A DNA stretch of 64,000 bases. Origin: Tetrapyrgos nigripes. Taxonomy: Eukaryota > Basidiomycota > Agaricomycetes > Agaricales > Campanellaceae. The DNA is taken from contig JAACJM010000010.1 in NCBI GenBank assembly GCA_013368315.1, positions 620,001 through 684,000 on the forward strand. The letters run 5' to 3'. Both the position numbers and the translations under genes were made by a program. This document shows, piece after piece, positions 1-10,304 of this stretch. Numbering within the stretch: the first letter of the stretch is position 1; every line of letters starts with the position of its first letter. The notes under the pieces were generated by a model. It worked only from the letters and a program-made list of their open reading frames with translations, did not search any database and was not told the DNA's origin.

Positions 1-202
1 CTTTACAGATTCCCTTGGTCGAAAAGCTATGAGTTGGGCATATCTGGCGAAGTGGTCAGTCGTATGATCCTGGAAGCATGGACGTAAATTAGTTTATTCG
101 GGCCCGCACCAAGAACGCCGTTATTTTATGGAGATTACATAGAAGTAAACTAAATATTTTGAAACCTCATAGGAAATAGAATGCAGACAAAGTTCACGAC
201 TA

Positions 203-2318
203 TCAACAAGGTATTTGCACACCTGAACCCTCCAGGTACCTCCGCAGATCAGCAATCAATTCAAGTTGTTCTTCAACCGTCAACCCGCTTACAATGGTCT
301 GCAGCACGGAACCAACTGTGACATGATGCTGGCGGATGATGCTGCTGTAGTAAACGTAGGTGAAAACACCCATCAAGAATCTAATGCAAGTGTCAACCTT
401 GAGCAGCATTACAGATATTGTAAACTCACTGGCAATCCATACGATCAGTCATTCCACCATGGCCAGGAATGCTGTGGCCGAAATCTTTGATGTTGAAGGC
501 GCGCTTGAAGCCAGACGCAAAGAAACCTCCGAATGGTGCTACTAGAGAGGCAAAGCAGGATAGCAATAACAAATGTACATGGTATGGCACGTAGGGAATA
601 GTGGTGATCTGTCGTCCAAGCTACGGTATTCAAGTGTCAGAAACGGAACATTCTATGGGTTGGACATTCTTACCGCGTTAGAAAGAACGGTCACGACTGG
701 CGACCATATCTGCCACTCCCTCCATACAAAAACAGGATTGGGCGCACAGTCGACCGAGCTCCAGGCGCTAACACCCAAGTCATGGACAGGGCAGATCATG
801 TATTTGAATCTCATGAAATATGTTCCCCACAAAAGACTGAAGAGGACGGTGCTTCCAAAGGCTCCAACGAATCCTTCCACTGTCTTCTTGGGCGATAATT
901 TGATGAGAGGTGTCCGACCAATTGACATCCCCCACACGTATGCAAATACATCGTTACAGATGACCAATGACGCCGGGACAAAGAACCAGATGAGCCCCTC
1001 CAAAATATTGTTTACGATAAAATGGCTGATACGGATTTCAGCATGCATCACATCAACGGCCCAAGTTGGTCACTCACCTTGACACAACGATGAGGAGTAG
1101 ACTCATATGAACCCAGCAGAACAGACCAAACTGGTGCTTCAAATAACCTCTTTTGAGAGACATCACAAAACCCATGAAGCCGAAAGTATAAAGAGTAAAG
1201 CTGATTATCCGGTGATTGGTTGCGAATGGGAGAAGTTGAGAATCGGAGAACACGACATGCTGGGTCAAAATGTAAGGATCTGTATCACAGACAAAAACAG
1301 AGTGCAAACAAACTTTGAAGTAGTAAATGATACTTTCACCATAAAGAAAGTAATTCGTCGCGGCAAAGAAATACCAATTCAGAGTTTTGCTCCAAGGATC
1401 CTTTCCATTCTTGTCTGCTGTTTTGGAATCCGAAGTTCTTAAGGAGAAGAGAGCGGTGACCTCTCTGTAGACTAAGGTCTGGCAAAGCATAACCAGAAGA
1501 ATCAGGTATGCATGACCCATCAGCAACAGACCTACATTTTGACAATTTAACGAACAGGTCAGTCGCGTCCGGAAAAGAGGAAGTTTTAGGCTCACCAATG
1601 AAACCAAAGATCATAATAAAAGTCCAAAGCGTACGCGTAAAAATGTTTTGCCTCTTCTTAGCTAACTCGGCATCCGAAGAAGGTGTGACGGTGTTGGATT
1701 GCAGAGGCTGTTCAGGCTCTGTCTTCTCCGTAGAATGCATCGTCTGCTGCTCTTTTGTAGATTCGTCAACGTGGTCGACGTGGTTCGAGTTCTGCGGCGA
1801 CACTTCTCTCTGTAATGACACGAAAAGCTCTGGCGGTGAATGAGGAACTTCGGATATGTGGGGTGCATCTTGCGGTGCGTCACTAACGACAGTCGCGAAC
1901 TCCACTACCGGTTCAGCTGGGACATCAGGAGCAGCATTTGCAGTTTCAAAAGGGTTTTGGGCAGGTATTTCTGGAGCCTGAACGGGCTCAGGGAAGGGTG
2001 CCACGTCGGAAGTTGATATATGGTTTTCGGCGACGGGAGGTTGCTTTTTCTGCACGGCGTCGGGTTGCTTCTTCAACTTCTCGAGTCGAGCAGCTTTCGC
2101 AGCCTTCTTTGAAGCCGTTTTCGATAATTTTGGAGGAGGAGGCGTGTCATCCATTTTGCTGTAAGTCGGCTCAAATATGTGATGCAGACGAGACACGAGA
2201 ACACATACGTTGTCAATGGGACGTCTTGGACGTCTGATACCTCTTCTTCACTCTCCTCCCCACTTGACTCGACAGCGAGAGCAGCAAAGCGAGTTTGAGT
2301 AGCGAAACGGCTGTTCAT
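203..2318 (-). CDS. CDS1: Phosphatidate cytidylyltransferase (CDP-diacylglycerol synthase)
   Basis: The enzyme makes CDP-diacylglycerol from phosphatidate and CTP in the ER and inner mitochondrial membranes. I read seven exons: 2318-2209, 2158-1596, 1531-1314, 1259-1078, 1025-674, 620-430 and 380-203. All have GT-AG borders and join in frame to 597 codons plus stop. The C-terminal two thirds match the eukaryotic Cds family: [47 protein letters not shown], the signature stretch [13 protein letters not shown], then [25 protein letters not shown] and a C-terminal [11 protein letters not shown]. Several hydrophobic segments lie between about residues 210 and 540. The first roughly 190 residues are an acidic then Lys-rich, Pro/Glu-rich, disordered-looking extension with no membrane segment, which makes this protein longer than the usual fungal size of about 450. 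Family assignment is secure; the N-terminal start is less so. Confidence 0.93.
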
Positions 2319-2571
2319 GATGATGGTTCAGGCAGAAAGATTGAATTTACATAAGTCCAAGAAAATATCATTACGCGTGTAGACGGCACACTATCATATG
2401 ATTGCCATCGTAAAAGCAGGTTGTTCTCTAACTTGCGCTATTAAGGTACAGTATACGAGTCCACTATGTTTCTAATAAGAATGCGATGTTGATAATAAAC
2501 ACTTGCAAATTGCAACAATGAGTTGTCCTTCCCTGATACACGCTCACGTACATCGAAAAAGAAAGAGCCGC

Positions 2572-5500
2572 TTAGAATTTCCACTCGGTGTCGACCTCCA
2601 TAGCCCAAGGAACTGCACACATATAGGTCAGTCTAAAATCCACAGAGCATAGATAGAACGTACATTTCGTCACCAATGTCTTGGAGAACAATTTCTCGAT
2701 GGGTACGTTTTGGATCTTGCACCAGGAAGCAGTAATGCTATAAGCAATATTAATGAGCACTTAGTAGAGTAAGCGGAGTGAGATGTGGACTTACCGAGGG
2801 TCGAGATAGTTGATTTTACTATGAGCAGAAAAGGTGTCAGCACTTAGTCTTCAACGCATGAATGAGACATCTGACCTCGTTGTAAGGGCGACCTCCTTGC
2901 CCTCATCTCGATCATCCATTTGTAACTTGAATGCTTTAATCTTCTCCGTCAGCTTGTCGATGTTCTCTATGATTTTCTCCGCTGGTTTCTCCTTCTTCAA
3001 ACTAGCCACTTTCTTGCCACGTTCCTTCTCCAGCTTCTTGAAGTCATCTTCGACGGCCTTGATCTTCTCTTTCAGGACAGAGTCTGGTTGAGGTTTCTGG
3101 CCGTCCTCTACCAGCTTCTCGTTATCCTTCGCAAACTTTTTCTCTACCTTTTCTATTTCCTTCGCCTTCAGCTGTTCTTCATGTTTCTCAACGAAGTCCT
3201 CGTCTACGTCGGATTCGTCGTCCTTGTACTTGTTCTGCTTCTTGTATTTCGCATCCAAGCCAAAAAGGACGTGGCGAAGTTTCATGCGGTCGTATTTGAG
3301 AGCTTTGTACTGTTTTGCGAATGAATCATCTACAGGGACATCGAGAAAGGAAGCTTATATATACCTTGTCTTTCATTTTCCCCATTGACTGCTCATGCGT
3401 CTTAGGAACACTCCTTTGATGGTTACAAAGAATGGCGACCATGCGATTGGCTTTGTTGTATGCGTTGAGCTTCTCCTGAAGGGTGGCACCTTCGAGATTG
3501 CTCTCATCGAGAAGTCGTTGGAAGGTGATCGAGGCGTTGTATGTACGAAACACCTTGGCTGTGAGTCCTTTCATCTCTTGTGTGAGATGTTTGTTCAGAG
3601 ACGTGGTCTAGAAAAACGCCTTTGAGCGATGCTTACAGTCAACATAATGAAAACGCATACCGTCACACGATCGAAGATACTATCATCTTCGTTCTTGTTT
3701 TCCTTGAAAATCCGAATGTTCTTGAAAACCTGAGCGTCGACAGGAACCCGATTGTAGTATCGAATGGAGTCCTTCCCAAGAAAGTCGAAAATAATGAAAT
3801 TAGGTTGTTCTAGGGTGACGTGCTCGCAACGTAACGAGCAACAACCGACAGTGTCGGCCTCATCTTCGCCCTTTTCGTTGCCGGCACGAAGCGCTAATAC
3901 ATCAATGAAATACATAGCAGTGGCACGTTGACGTTCGGCCATGACCTTCGACTTGAGGTCTGCAGTATAGTTCTGTCTGATACGATCGACGTGATTCTGG
4001 TGTGAAGAGATGAGCGGTGTCCATGCAATAAGATGATCAAGCTGACCTTGAGCTCCCGAGCCTTCTCAAACTTCTGCATATCACTCTGACCCTTCAAAGA
4101 ACTACCGGCCGCCAAAAATACATACTTGTGATTGCCGTTAATATTCTCAGTCCAAGTTGCCAGCCATGTAACAGTGTTGTCGTGCTGGATGGCCTTCCAT
4201 TTTCCAGGTACGTTTGGGACTGGCATCGGGGCATCCTTGCCAATGTTGAGAGCGATATCTTCGGGACGTACTCTCAGCTGGATACGAATGAGAAAAGTTC
4301 CGGGAATATACAAGTGCGATTACCTTCAAAGAACCTTTCTTCGGGTGTTCCCCTCGACCTCTAAATAGTCCAGGAGGTTCGACTCTAAAGTTGCCCACTT
4401 TCTCCTTCCGTCCGTCTAAGAGACAAAAAGTGTATTTGGCCTCCATCTCGTCCTTGGCTTTTTTAGCCTCCTTCTTTTCCGCTGAGGTCATTGCTTTCTT
4501 CTTGGCCTTCTCACTCTCGAAGTGCTCATACATGGGACGAAAATCGCAATGTTTCAAGTCGGTGATTTTTACTCCATTACGCTAATAACAGGTCAACGGT
4601 CCAGTAACTAAGCGGAATGTGTGGACACTCACAGGAGGATGTCGTTGCAAAACTTTCTTCCAGTCTGAAAAGAAGTTCTTTCTGAAGGTGTCGTCTTGAG
4701 CATGGTCAGACTCGAGCAGAGCGGCAAAAAACCCTGCTACTTCTTCCGACTCTGGTGGAAGATCAATTTCTTGCCCTAAACGGCTTTTCAGTGAAGGTTA
4801 AGACAGCCAGCAAGAATGATGAGTTTACCATTATACCTCATCTTGACGGAGGGTGGGAGAGGTTGGTAAGGAGGGGGGAAAAGGACACCACTGTGTTCCA
4901 GAGTTTGCCACTTGACTGAACCATCGCCGTTAACATCTTGAGCAGCCTCCCACCATCTGTAGACATCCTCTTCCTCCTCCTCCTCCTCCTCCTTTTGTTT
5001 CTTCCTTCCTTTCCCTTTAATTGGCGATGCCGACTCCTCTTTCACCACCTTCCCCTTCTTGGTCTTGGATTCGCTTGCCTCGTCCTCTTTCTTAACCTTC
5101 TTCGCGGTGCTCTCTTTCGCAGGAGCCGGCGTCGTGCCGTCCGACATTTCAGCATCACTCTCCTCCTTCAGCTTACGCTTCCGTGGCGCAGCCTTCTTGA
5201 CCAGAGGTTCATCATCGGAGTCGTCTTCGCGTTTGGCCCTCTTCTTCACGGATTTGACTTTCTTGCCATTTACCTGGACAGCAGTAGCGTTGAGAGCACC
5301 TGGCATAGGGATAGCGGCAGAAGTAGACTGTTTGTGCGGAGAGGAGGCGAGAGGCGTGTCATCTTCGCTGGAAGATTCTGCATACGCGGGTTTCTTGCGC
5401 TTGAGATTCCTGCGTGGAGGCAGAACAGCGCTGGACGCATGTGTAGCCTGAGACTAGATTAACCGTAAGGGCGGTAAGCAGCGGTTGGCCTGGGATAGAC

Positions 5501-5664
5501 ATTGAGAGACGCACCAAAGGAAGGTCATCTTCACTCCAATCCGAAGAGTCATTGGCGTGGCCATTGGTCACGCCGTTGGTGCCATTGATGTGTTTGCCGT
5601 TAGGAGGGGAGGACGCGAGAGGACGGTCATCTTCGTCGGACGAGTAAGCGGGGACGTTTGCCAT
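2572..5664 (-). CDS. TOP1: DNA topoisomerase I (type IB)
   Basis: Nuclear type IB topoisomerase that relaxes supercoils through a 3'-phosphotyrosyl intermediate. I can follow about eleven exons encoding roughly 860 residues. The N-terminus (from ATG 5664) is acidic and then Lys/Glu-rich with several KKxKR-type nuclear signals and a poly-Glu run coded by a GAG/GAA microsatellite near 4973. The core follows with [61 protein letters not shown] and SSLKGQSDM, then [20 protein letters not shown], which holds a catalytic Arg, and [14 protein letters not shown] coiled-coil linker precedes the active-site peptide SKINYLDPR; its Tyr codon is 2808-2806. That peptide is split by introns 2875-2819 and 2794-2738, and the C-terminus reads [16 protein letters not shown]. 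All expected catalytic motifs are present, so it should be functional. Intron 2875-2819 has an unusual GTCAGA donor. Confidence 0.95.
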
Positions 5665-5884
5665 AAGTTATTAGGGAAGAAAAGAGAGATAAAAGAGTGA
5701 GAGTAGGAAAGGACGTGGTAGTTGAGTTTAAGTAGACGTGGATGTGAAATTTCCCAAGTTGTCAGACCGGCCCTCAACCATCTGTCACACCTCGCCCACC
5801 ATCCCGCTTTTCAGCACTTCCCCTGCCATCCATTTCTCGTACGTCTTTCCTTTTCTCTCCCATTCTTCGCTCACAAGCCCCAGA
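5665..5884. promoter_or_regulatory. Shared intergenic promoter between TOP1 and the complex I gene
   Basis: A 220-bp stretch separates two divergently transcribed start codons. It is pyrimidine-rich on the plus strand near the complex I gene, as is common around fungal transcription starts. I see no clear TATA box. Assigning it promoter function is an inference from gene orientation only. Confidence 0.45.
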
Positions 5885-6079
5885 ATGTCCAACCTTCCCC
5901 TTTATAGAGATCCCTGGGCAAAGCGCGACGCCTGGAGAAAACATCCAGTCTTCTCCCGGACAACTGTTCTGCGCAACATGTTTCCTGGTCTCGGCATAGC
6001 CATTGTCGCCTTTACAGGCTATGTTATTGCCGACAACTTCCTACTCAGTGCTAAGAAATCCGAAGGAGAGCACCACTAG
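5885..6079 (+). CDS. NADH:ubiquinone oxidoreductase B12 (NDUFB3-like) subunit
   Basis: Small accessory subunit of the membrane arm of mitochondrial complex I. The 64-residue protein has the family signature DPWAKRDAWRKHPVF near its N-terminus, then one hydrophobic transmembrane segment, MFPGLGIAIVAFTGYVIADNF, followed by a short charged tail. The size fits single-membrane-span B12 proteins. I start at 5885 rather than the in-frame ATG at 5738: the family begins just before the DPW motif, and the intervening segment reads like a pyrimidine-rich 5' leader. The gene is divergent from TOP1, with 220 bp between the two start codons, so they probably share a bidirectional promoter. No intron is needed. 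Confidence 0.85.
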   Translation: MSNLPLYRDPWAKRDAWRKHPVFSRTTVLRNMFPGLGIAIVAFTGYVIADNFLLSAKKSEGEHH

Positions 6080-6181
6080 AGCTCAATGTGCGTCCTATGC
6101 CTTTCTCATCTGACATATCCCTTGACGTCCCGAGCAGATTCACCCCGTTATTGATTATAAAGGCAATGCCACCTACTACAT

Positions 6182-8080
6182 CTAATTGGTATGGAGGTAT
6201 AATCTATACATAGGGTTGTTAGTCTCTTCTACATAAGTGTAATTGAGGTTTCTCAAAAACTCGTTAAACGCCTCGTACTCCTCGGACGGCACCTGGATAC
6301 CTGCAAGCACTTTGCCCAGATCTGCCAAAAACGTAAACCAAAGTGGAAATGCCCAGCGAGAATAACGTACCTGCGCCGTGGTTTCGATAGTGAAACATGG
6401 ATAAATTCCAACCTTGCTTCAAGCCCAGCAAGAATTTGCGCAGAGCGTTGGGTCTTTCAGGGAATTCTACACTTTTTGATTAGTCAACAGGTCCTGCGCA
6501 AAGGCATTCGTAGACTCACCGAAACGGAAGACTCGTTCATTCGGTACACATTGAGGACCTCCAATCATGTAACGTCCATGACTTTTGGCCATCTCATTGT
6601 CAGAGATATCATGTCCTTTCATATCCGCGCCCTCCAGTGCCTTCAGAATTTCACCGACTTCTGTCACACGAGAAGTGGTACTGAGCTTGAACGAGAGAAG
6701 GACGTGTGCTCGAGGTAGAGTATGTGCGTTGTACCGATAGATGAACTCGGTTACATCACGAGGGTGAATAGTAGAATGCAAAGCTATGAAGCTAGAAAAA
6801 TCATTTCAATGAACACGTCAATATGAAGGTGACGCTGCATACCTTCCTGGTCGTTCGGGGATATCGACACTGACGAGAGCTTCTCGACCTTCACCAAGTT
6901 CTGCACGCTCCGAAACAAACCGCAAGCGGTCAAAATTCATGTTGGCACCGCTGACAACAGCAACAAATCTCTTGTTGGCTCCGATGAGATTGTTTTCGAG
7001 AATATAATGCTTCACACTGGCCAGTGCGAGGGCGCCTGCAGGCTCTGTAATGGATCTAGTTTCTGCAGAACAAATTAGCGCTTTAAAATGCTACAGACGA
7101 TGTTCGCACCTTCGAATATGTCTTTAATCGCAGCGCATATCTCATCGTTATCGACCTTGACAACGCCGTCCAAAAGTTCTCTGCAAATTCTAAAACACTC
7201 CTGCCCAACTATCTTAACTGCAGTTCCATCCGCGAAAGGACCGACTTCCGTCAACGTCACTCTATCGCCAGAAACAAGGCTTTTTTCCATAGCGTCCCCA
7301 TCGACAGTCTCTGCGCCAATCACTTTGGTATTGGGGTTGCCGATTCTCTTTGTATATTCACAAATCCCCGAAACTAGACCTCCACCACCGACTGAAGCGA
7401 ATATAGCGTCCAAATTTTCGGAATCAGGCAGCTGCTTCAGGATCTCCATTCCGACAGTTCCTTGGCCTGCGATCACAAGAGGGTCGTCGTAAGGAGGGAC
7501 GAACACAAGTCCGTGGACTTCAGCAAGCCTAGCGCACTCGGCTTTGGCATCGTCAAAGTCGTTACCGTGAAGGATCGTCTTTGCGCCTAGACGGGTAACG
7601 TTGCGTACTTTGATGGTCGGAGTCCCGCTGGGCATGACAATGGTACAGGGTATACCGAGGCGCGAGCCAGCTAGTGCGACACCCTGTGCATGATTGCCTA
7701 GAAAATGAGAAAAAATTGAGAGTTGAAGATACAGAAACGTCTAGAAAGTACGCACACTAACCAGCACTGCAAGTAATCACACCTTTCCATCGTTCCTCTT
7801 CGCTCAGATTTGCCATAAAATTATATGCTCCTCTAATTTTGAAGCTGAATACTTCCTGTAGATCCTCGCGTTTCAGCCATATTTCGTTCCCAAGTTTGGC
7901 ACTTAGGTTGGTAGCCAGGACAAGCGGAGTCTCCTTGAGGATCTCGTACACTCTGGATTGGATGATCAATCGCAAGTAATCAGGTGTTTGAGAGTTTAGC
8001 AGATGATGCTTTTTTAAACGAGGGTATGAAAGAGGTTTCGGGGCATCAGAAGAGTATTCCAAGGTTGCAGTTGGTGCCAT
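6182..8080 (-). CDS. ILV1: Threonine dehydratase (threonine ammonia-lyase), biosynthetic
   Basis: PLP enzyme that deaminates threonine to 2-oxobutanoate, the first committed step to isoleucine, in mitochondria. Six exons give about 555 residues, the usual fungal size. The catalytic domain shows [12 protein letters not shown] with the PLP lysine, CSAGNHAQG across the first intron, the glycine loop [10 protein letters not shown], and [10 protein letters not shown]. The C-terminal half has two ACT-like regulatory repeats, one around [12 protein letters not shown] and a second ending [17 protein letters not shown], so isoleucine feedback is expected. The last codons before the stop at 6184-6182 read MYRLYLHTN. 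Start 8080 is the first ATG of this frame. The untranslated stretch just upstream would encode a basic, Arg-rich peptide like a mitochondrial presequence but lacks an ATG (see the findings). Confidence 0.93.
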
Positions 8081-8133
8081 TATTGCGGCTCTAAAGCGGT
8101 GTCTGAATCCGATTTGGTTGGCTCTGTAGCCAT
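8080..8133 (-). CDS. Upstream ORF of 17 codons overlapping the ILV1 start
   Basis: Reading from ATG 8133-8131 gives [17 protein letters not shown] and a TAA stop at 8082-8080. The last A of that stop is the first base of the ILV1 ATG (TAATG). Such an overlap allows termination followed by reinitiation, and would couple ILV1 translation to the upstream ORF if the transcript starts above 8133. I have no transcript evidence; a splice acceptor-like CAG just before 8133 is an alternative reading of the same bases. Confidence 0.35.
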   Translation of the reverse strand: MATEPTKSDSDTALEPQ

Positions 8134-8658
8134 TCCTGGGAAAATATTTCTTTTTTCACCGACGAACTAGAGAATATAGAGTGACTCTTGGGCCGTAGCA
8201 GTGTTCGCCCTAAGGCCTTAATCCAACAAGATTAAGCCTTAAAGGTTTAACTTGGACTTAATGTAAGCAAAATTTAAGGTGTCTGATTTAAGGGTTTTTA
8301 AGGTCTTACTATAAATTTTTTCTGGACTCTTGAGGTGCAGCACAAAAACTATTGAAAAATATTGTTTGACTGCTCTTTGTAGAATATATACTTCACTATA
8401 TCAAAGAGACTTGAACTCAGTGAGTGAAGATAAACTGCTAAATATATTAAGTACCTATATCAAAGAGACTTGAACTACAATGATATCAGTAAAGATACTA
8501 AGAAAGGGAATAAAGATACTAACCTCAGCAAGTAAAGATAAACTGCTGAGGTATACATGACTACATTACACTTTATATACCAAATGGAGATGAAACAGGA
8601 GTAAGTAAACGATCGAGAAAGTTTGAAATACTAGAGACAAGTCTGTCTTGCCTATATA
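8134..8658. other. AT-rich intergenic and old repeat DNA next to ILV1
   Basis: No gene seen. At about 8199 the sequence CAGTGTTCGCCCTAAGG opens a stretch rich in AAGG/CCTT words (to about 8330) and resembles a hAT-type terminal repeat, but I find no partner end. The word CTATATCAAAGAGACTTGAACT occurs twice (about 8396 and 8455), as does AGATAAACTGCT. The block ends at the TA target dinucleotide of the Tc1 element. Confidence 0.4.
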
Positions 8659-8697
8659 CTCATTGTCACAGAAAGTGATGGTCCTGTGATCTGTGAC
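8659..8697 (+). repeat. Left terminal inverted repeat of the Tc1 element
   Basis: Starts CTCATTGTCACAGAAAGT directly after TA and pairs imperfectly with the reverse complement of 17637-17675. Confidence 0.82.
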
Positions 8698-8815
8698 CTA
8701 AAATTTTGAGTGTCGTCTTGTCAACAAAAAGTATCATTATCCTACGATGTACTCTATGTACTGCAACCAAACTCTGTATTCTTATCCTTCTACATAACCC
8801 AAAGCTATTGCCCAG

Positions 8816-9154
8816 TCAATATTTTGTGTGACCACCCTTTGCCTTCAAGACAGCATCAACAATGTCATCCATCCTGTTTACATACTTGTCAATGTCCTCC
8901 ACCACTATCATATCCCAAGCCTCTTTCACTGCTGCAATGAGCCCTTCAGTCAATGTAGGGGGATGTTCCCTAGCCCTTACAAGCTTTTTCAGCTCACGCC
9001 AAACACATTTGATGGGACTAATGTTGGGGGAAGATGGTGGGTGTGGGAACAGAGTAATGCCATGGTCACACAACCATTTCTTCATGGATTTCGCAGTGTG
9101 ACTCGGTGCGCCATCCTGTTGGAAGACTACCCCATCCCTGTCTGACCTCATATC
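8816..9154 (-). pseudogene. Tc1/mariner transposase, C-terminal part
   Basis: DDE-superfamily transposase. This 3' segment contains the second catalytic aspartate in FQQDGAPSHTAKSM and the region that should hold the third acidic residue. Here it reads HPPSSPNISPIKCVWRELKK, whereas active relatives usually have SPDLNPIE, so the expected Glu is Lys. The copy is therefore catalytically dead even apart from the Gypsy-1 insertion that cuts it at 9154/16883. Confidence 0.85.
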
Positions 9155-9616
9155 TGTCAAGAATGTTGTTACTTAGCAATTAACCACTCAAGTCACACAA
9201 TGAACAAGATAGATTGACAAGATATGAGAGACGAAAGAGATGTAGAGAGATGATGGAGACTAGAGCAGAGCAAGTAGCTGACTATGCTCGCCACTGCACT
9301 GTACTAGGAGCGGAGTGGAGACGAAGTGAACAGACTAAGGAATCTAGCTACGAGATCTACAATTTATATAAGAGAGAAGTGAATACGTGAGAATGTCCAT
9401 GGAGTTTAGGGATCGGAGGAGATAAGAATGTGAGTCAAGTACAGAAGTGAATATGTGAGAATGTCCATGGAGATAAAGGGAACGGAGAAGTGAGTCATAG
9501 ATCGGAATGGACGATGATGAGAAATAATTAGTGTTTATGGGTTTATAGAAGGGAATAGAACGGAAAGTGAATAGGTAATAGGAAGAAATGAAGAAGGCGG
9601 GAGGCGATTCATGACA
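9155..9616 (-). repeat. Gypsy-1 3' LTR
   Basis: 462 bp. Sense strand starts TGTCATGAATCG and ends TTCTTGACA. Near-identical to 16421-16882. Confidence 0.95.
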
Positions 9617-9628
9617 CTACCCCCTTTT
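9617..9628 (-). other. Gypsy-1 polypurine tract
   Basis: Sense AAAAGGGGGTAG directly before the 3' LTR, the plus-strand primer for reverse transcription. The stop codon of the extra ORF (9629-9627) overlaps its 5' edge. Confidence 0.8.
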
Positions 9629-10142
9629 AGGTCGAGCTTTCACCGGAGCTCGGAAGCCAATTGGTCCACTGTTTCGTCCACTGTTTCCTGATCCTTTTAT
9701 CTAACCCTCGTATAGTCGGCCAAGTTTCCGGTAAGTCGTTGGGAAAGGTGCCCCATCCTGTTAGGTCTGGTTCAGGTTCCCCCCATCCTGTTCCTTCCCA
9801 TGTACCCCATCCGTTGTTGTCATCGACATAGTTTAACTGAGTATTTCCTCCCCACACGCTCGCATCTCCCCATCCTAAGTTGTTCTGTTCATTAGGTCGA
9901 AGGCTTGATCAGTAGGTAGCGCATCTCGACCGGTGTCCTGCCCCTAACCTGCATCGTTTCGACGACTCTCGTCCTGGCCAGATGCATTGGTTACATCCGC
10001 TGTGCCTTCTTGTGTGTCTGTTGTCTAATCTACAATGCCGGCCTGACCGTAGACCGTATCTGCAGCGTCCGGTGTTGTCCGATAGTGGGTTGATCGTCGT
10101 AGTGGTGTGAGTTGAGACTGTGATGGCGATGGGGGTAGACAT
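9627..10142 (-). pseudogene. Gypsy-1 extra ORF (ORF3): Cys/His-rich, Trp-rich protein
   Basis: Lies between pol and the polypurine tract, where env would be, but has no signal peptide or membrane segment. From ATG 10142 the frame runs 171 codons with one TGA (9911-9909), at a place where Gypsy-2 has Arg. The N-terminal half has Cys/His at the spacing C-x9-C-x5-H-x3-H-x2-C-x2-C-x10-C-x5-H-x3-C, with shared words YG-x-RSGR-x-CRL and LG-x-GHR. The C-terminal half is rich in WG (NLGWG, GWGTWEGTGWG) and ends in a basic segment, KQWTKQW. The Gypsy-2 counterpart (58136-58624) has the same ligand spacing. Function unknown; a metal-binding, possibly nucleic-acid-binding accessory protein is an inference. 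Confidence 0.75.
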
Positions 10143-10304
10143 GATAGGGGTCTAGTGTGGGGATGAAAAGGTGGGGTTTGATAGGATGTGGTTGAACTCT
10201 GTTCTGTCGTTTGGTTTCGATGTGTCTGCCTTTTAACGAGTTCTTGTTTGCGGTAGTGGAAGGCGGCCAAGTCGCCGTTCGTTAGGTTGTGACAGTAGAC
10301 GCCG

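Noticed and set aside
4938..5462. A 174-codon plus-strand ORF opposite TOP1
   Set aside because: It is the antisense of the Lys/Glu-rich TOP1 N-terminus; the codon bias of that exon keeps several frames open.
7088..7492. Plus-strand ORF opposite ILV1
   Set aside because: Antisense shadow of the catalytic exon, with no family resemblance.
8199..8330. hAT element starting at CAGTGTTCGCCC
   Set aside because: I found no inverted partner and no 8-bp duplication in the window. Noted only as a possible remnant.
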